From Nitrososphaerota archaeon (lineage in GTDB: Archaea; Thermoproteota; Nitrososphaeria; Nitrososphaerales; Nitrosopumilaceae), in the NCBI GenBank assembly GCA_022564385.1, contig JADFLN010000035.1, positions 1 through 13,495 of the forward strand: 13,495 nucleotides of DNA, in the 5' to 3' direction. Below the pieces are notes generated by a model. That model searched no databases and was not told where the DNA came from. It saw only the letters and a program-made list of their open reading frames with translations. Each line of letters begins with the position of its first letter. Within the stretch, counting starts at the first letter, position 1. A program made the translations under genes and the position numbers. Shown in pieces: positions 12,095-13,495 of the stretch.

Positions 12095-13495
12095 ATGTTT
12101 GATAAACTTCGTGATGCATTTTCTAATGCAGCAAAAAGTTTTAGTGAAAAGGAACTCCATGAAAAAGATATTGAGGATATTCTTTTTGAATTAGAAATCT
12201 CTCTTTTAGAATCTGATGTAGCTATTGAAGTAATTGATGAAATCAAATCTGATCTAAAAGAAAAACTAATTGGTTCAAAAATTGACAAGCATGAAATTGA
12301 AAAATTTGTTAAAGATAGTTTGATTTCAAGTATCTCTGCATTATTTGATGCTGCAGGAAAAATTGATCTATTTGAAAAAATTAATGAAAAAAAGAAAAAA
12401 GCACAACCTTTCTTAATTTTGTTTGTTGGAATTAATGGAACTGGTAAAACAACTTCTTTAGCTAAAATTGCGTATATGTTACAACAAGCAAAATATTCTG
12501 TTGTTGTTGCAGCAGCAGATACTTTTAGAGCTGGTGCAATTGAACAATTACGAGAACATACTAATCGTCTTAATCTGAAACTTGTTGCTCAGAATTATGA
12601 TTCAGATCCTGCTGCCGTTGCTAGAGATGCTGTGTTGTATGCAAAATCTCACAAAACAGATTGTGTGTTAATTGATACTGCAGGAAGAATGCAAACAAGC
12701 AAAAATTTGATGGAACAAATTGAAAAAATTAACCGAGTTGTAAATCCTGATATGACAATTTTTGTAGGTGATTCATTAGCTGGAAATGATACTGTCAACC
12801 AAGCACGTGAGTTCTTTAAACGTGTAAAATTTCATGCTTCTATTTTAACAAAAAGTGATGCTGATGCAAAAGGTGGAGCAGCTTTGTCAATCGTGAAAAT
12901 TACTTGTACACCAATTCTTTTTGTTGGAACTGGACAAGAATACTCTGATCTAAAACCATTTGATAAAGAAACTTTTCTAGAATCTATTTTTGGCTCATTA
13001 GATGATGTTGATATGAATAAACTAAAGGAACCCGAACCATCAGAACCAACACCCGAACCAACATCAGAATCAGAACCAGAGCCAACACCAGAACCAGAAC
13101 CCGAACCAGAACCATCAGAACCAGAACCAACACCAGAACCAACACCAGAACCAACACCAGAACCAACACCAGAGCCAACACCAGAGCCAACACCAGAGAC
13201 AACACCAGAAACAAGAACAGAACCAACACCAGAAACTGAACCATCAGAACCTGAACCATCAGAACCTGAACCATCAGAACCTGAACCATCAGAACCTGAA
13301 CCATCAGAACCAACACCCGAATCTTCTTCTGTTGATCCGTTTGAAGGAATTAGTGATGATGACATTAGAACTTTTTCAGAACTATTTGATGTTCCTTCAC
13401 CTGAAAATGATGACGAAGCAAACAAACTAGGAAATAAAATTCGTGAGTGGATTAAAAATGGTAAACTTGAACCTGGTGAATCAAAAATTGAAGAA
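12095..13495 (+). CDS. ftsY: Signal recognition particle receptor FtsY, with C-terminal repeat extension (partial)
   Basis: SRP receptor GTPase that docks ribosome-nascent chain-SRP complexes at the SecYE channel. The 467 residues in view begin at ATG 12095, with AGGA upstream. The N domain (about 1-95) opens with an amphipathic helix FDKLRDAFSNAAKSF. The G domain has GINGTGKTT (112-120), DTFRAGAIEQL (142-152), DTAGRM (194-199), GDSLAGND (225-232), TKSD (252-255) and PILFVGTGQ (273-281). FtsY rather than SRP54 is indicated by the missing M domain and by DTFRAGA. The domain should end near residue 301, but the frame continues through a 98-residue Pro/Glu/Ser/Thr repeat (312-409). An acidic tail follows, with FSELFDV and EANKLGNKIREWIKNGK, and is still open at the window edge. 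There is no bacterial-style acidic domain at the N-terminus. Confidence 0.93.
   Translation, partial: MFDKLRDAFSNAAKSFSEKELHEKDIEDILFELEISLLESDVAIEVIDEIKSDLKEKLIGSKIDKHEIEKFVKDSLISSISALFDAAGKIDLFEKINEKKKKAQPFLILFVGINGTGKTTSLAKIAYMLQQAKYSVVVAAADTFRAGAIEQLREHTNRLNLKLVAQNYDSDPAAVARDAVLYAKSHKTDCVLIDTAGRMQTSKNLMEQIEKINRVVNPDMTIFVGDSLAGNDTVNQAREFFKRVKFHASILTKSDADAKGGAALSIVKITCTPILFVGTGQEYSDLKPFDKETFLESIFGSLDDVDMNKLKEPEPSEPTPEPTSESEPEPTPEPEPEPEPSEPEPTPEPTPEPTPEPTPEPTPEPTPETTPETRTEPTPETEPSEPEPSEPEPSEPEPSEPEPSEPTPESSSVDPFEGISDDDIRTFSELFDVPSPENDDEANKLGNKIREWIKNGKLEPGESKIEE
13028..13321 (+). repeat. Tandem repeat in ftsY encoding EPTP/EPSEP units
   Basis: In-frame low-complexity repeat of 98 codons, nearly all Glu, Pro, Thr or Ser. 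It contains six copies of a 12-bp unit CCAACACCAGA(A/G) at 13127-13198. It also has four perfect copies plus one single-mismatch copy of a 15-bp unit GAACCATCAGAACCT at 13238-13312. Irregular units surround them. Unit lengths are multiples of three, so copy-number change would keep the frame. Confidence 0.92.

Noticed and set aside
13028..13321. Tandem 12- and 15-bp units considered as a CRISPR array or intergenic satellite
   Set aside because: There are no unique spacers, the units are too short and contiguous, and they are in frame within ftsY.
12832..13425. Long minus-strand ORF rich in Gly, Ser and Val (GSGVGSGV pattern)
   Set aside because: It is the reverse complement of the Pro/Glu/Thr repeat of ftsY. 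The repeat keeps all frames open, and the ftsY frame has the real GTPase motifs.

Overview
The window looks like a piece of the core chromosome of an AT-rich ammonia-oxidising archaeon (Nitrososphaerota/Thaumarchaeota, most like the marine Nitrosopumilus group). The basis is an archaeal gene set (uL10/P0, P1-type L12, eL19, eL32, Spt5-type NusG, short SecE, DtdA, prefoldin alpha, archaeal-order pfdA-ftsY), very low G+C, and TATA-type promoters placed so that most mRNAs would be leaderless. Genus is inferred from general resemblance, not from a search. I see no rRNA, tRNA, CRISPR array, insertion sequence or prophage.

Layout: 1-140 is the 5' end of a secreted protein on the minus strand, probably a PQQ-type sugar dehydrogenase. 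It diverges from an unrecognised 169-residue protein (199-708). From 773 to 5148 lies a dismembered form of the secE-nusG-L11-L1-L10-L12 operon. secE, nusG and L11 form one minus-strand unit and L1-L10 another. L12 stands alone on the plus strand. Two opposite-strand genes sit in the breaks: an Lrp/AsnC regulator between L11 and L1, and a TRIC-type cation channel between L10 and L12. secE is only 59 codons and is easily missed.

From 5189 the plus strand carries dtdA (D-aminoacyl-tRNA deacylase) overlapping a small O6-methylguanine methyltransferase. These converge on the minus-strand eL32-eL19 pair. eL32 diverges from ATP-dependent PEP carboxykinase (gluconeogenesis). PEPCK appears to start at a CTG codon behind a perfect Shine-Dalgarno. 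PEPCK converges, with a 17-nt overlap, on a membrane-anchored subtilase, which diverges from a Mn-type superoxide dismutase. The SOD promoter contains an 18-bp palindrome. The window ends with prefoldin alpha and ftsY. FtsY continues past its GTPase domain into a 98-residue Pro/Glu/Ser/Thr repeat and an unfamiliar acidic tail that runs off the end.

Themes: ribosome, nascent-chain and secretion functions cluster here (stalk proteins, SecE, NusG, prefoldin, FtsY, DtdA). All four convergent gene pairs have overlapping or abutting stop codons. Most leading genes have a TATA-like box centred about 26-29 nt before the start codon, while operon-internal genes and PEPCK use Shine-Dalgarno sequences. 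The points most worth checking are the FtsY C-terminal extension, the CTG start of PEPCK with a coupled mini-ORF, the repeat at the NusG N-terminus that carries ribosome-binding sites, the interlocked secE/dtdA promoters, and the SOD operator-like palindrome.
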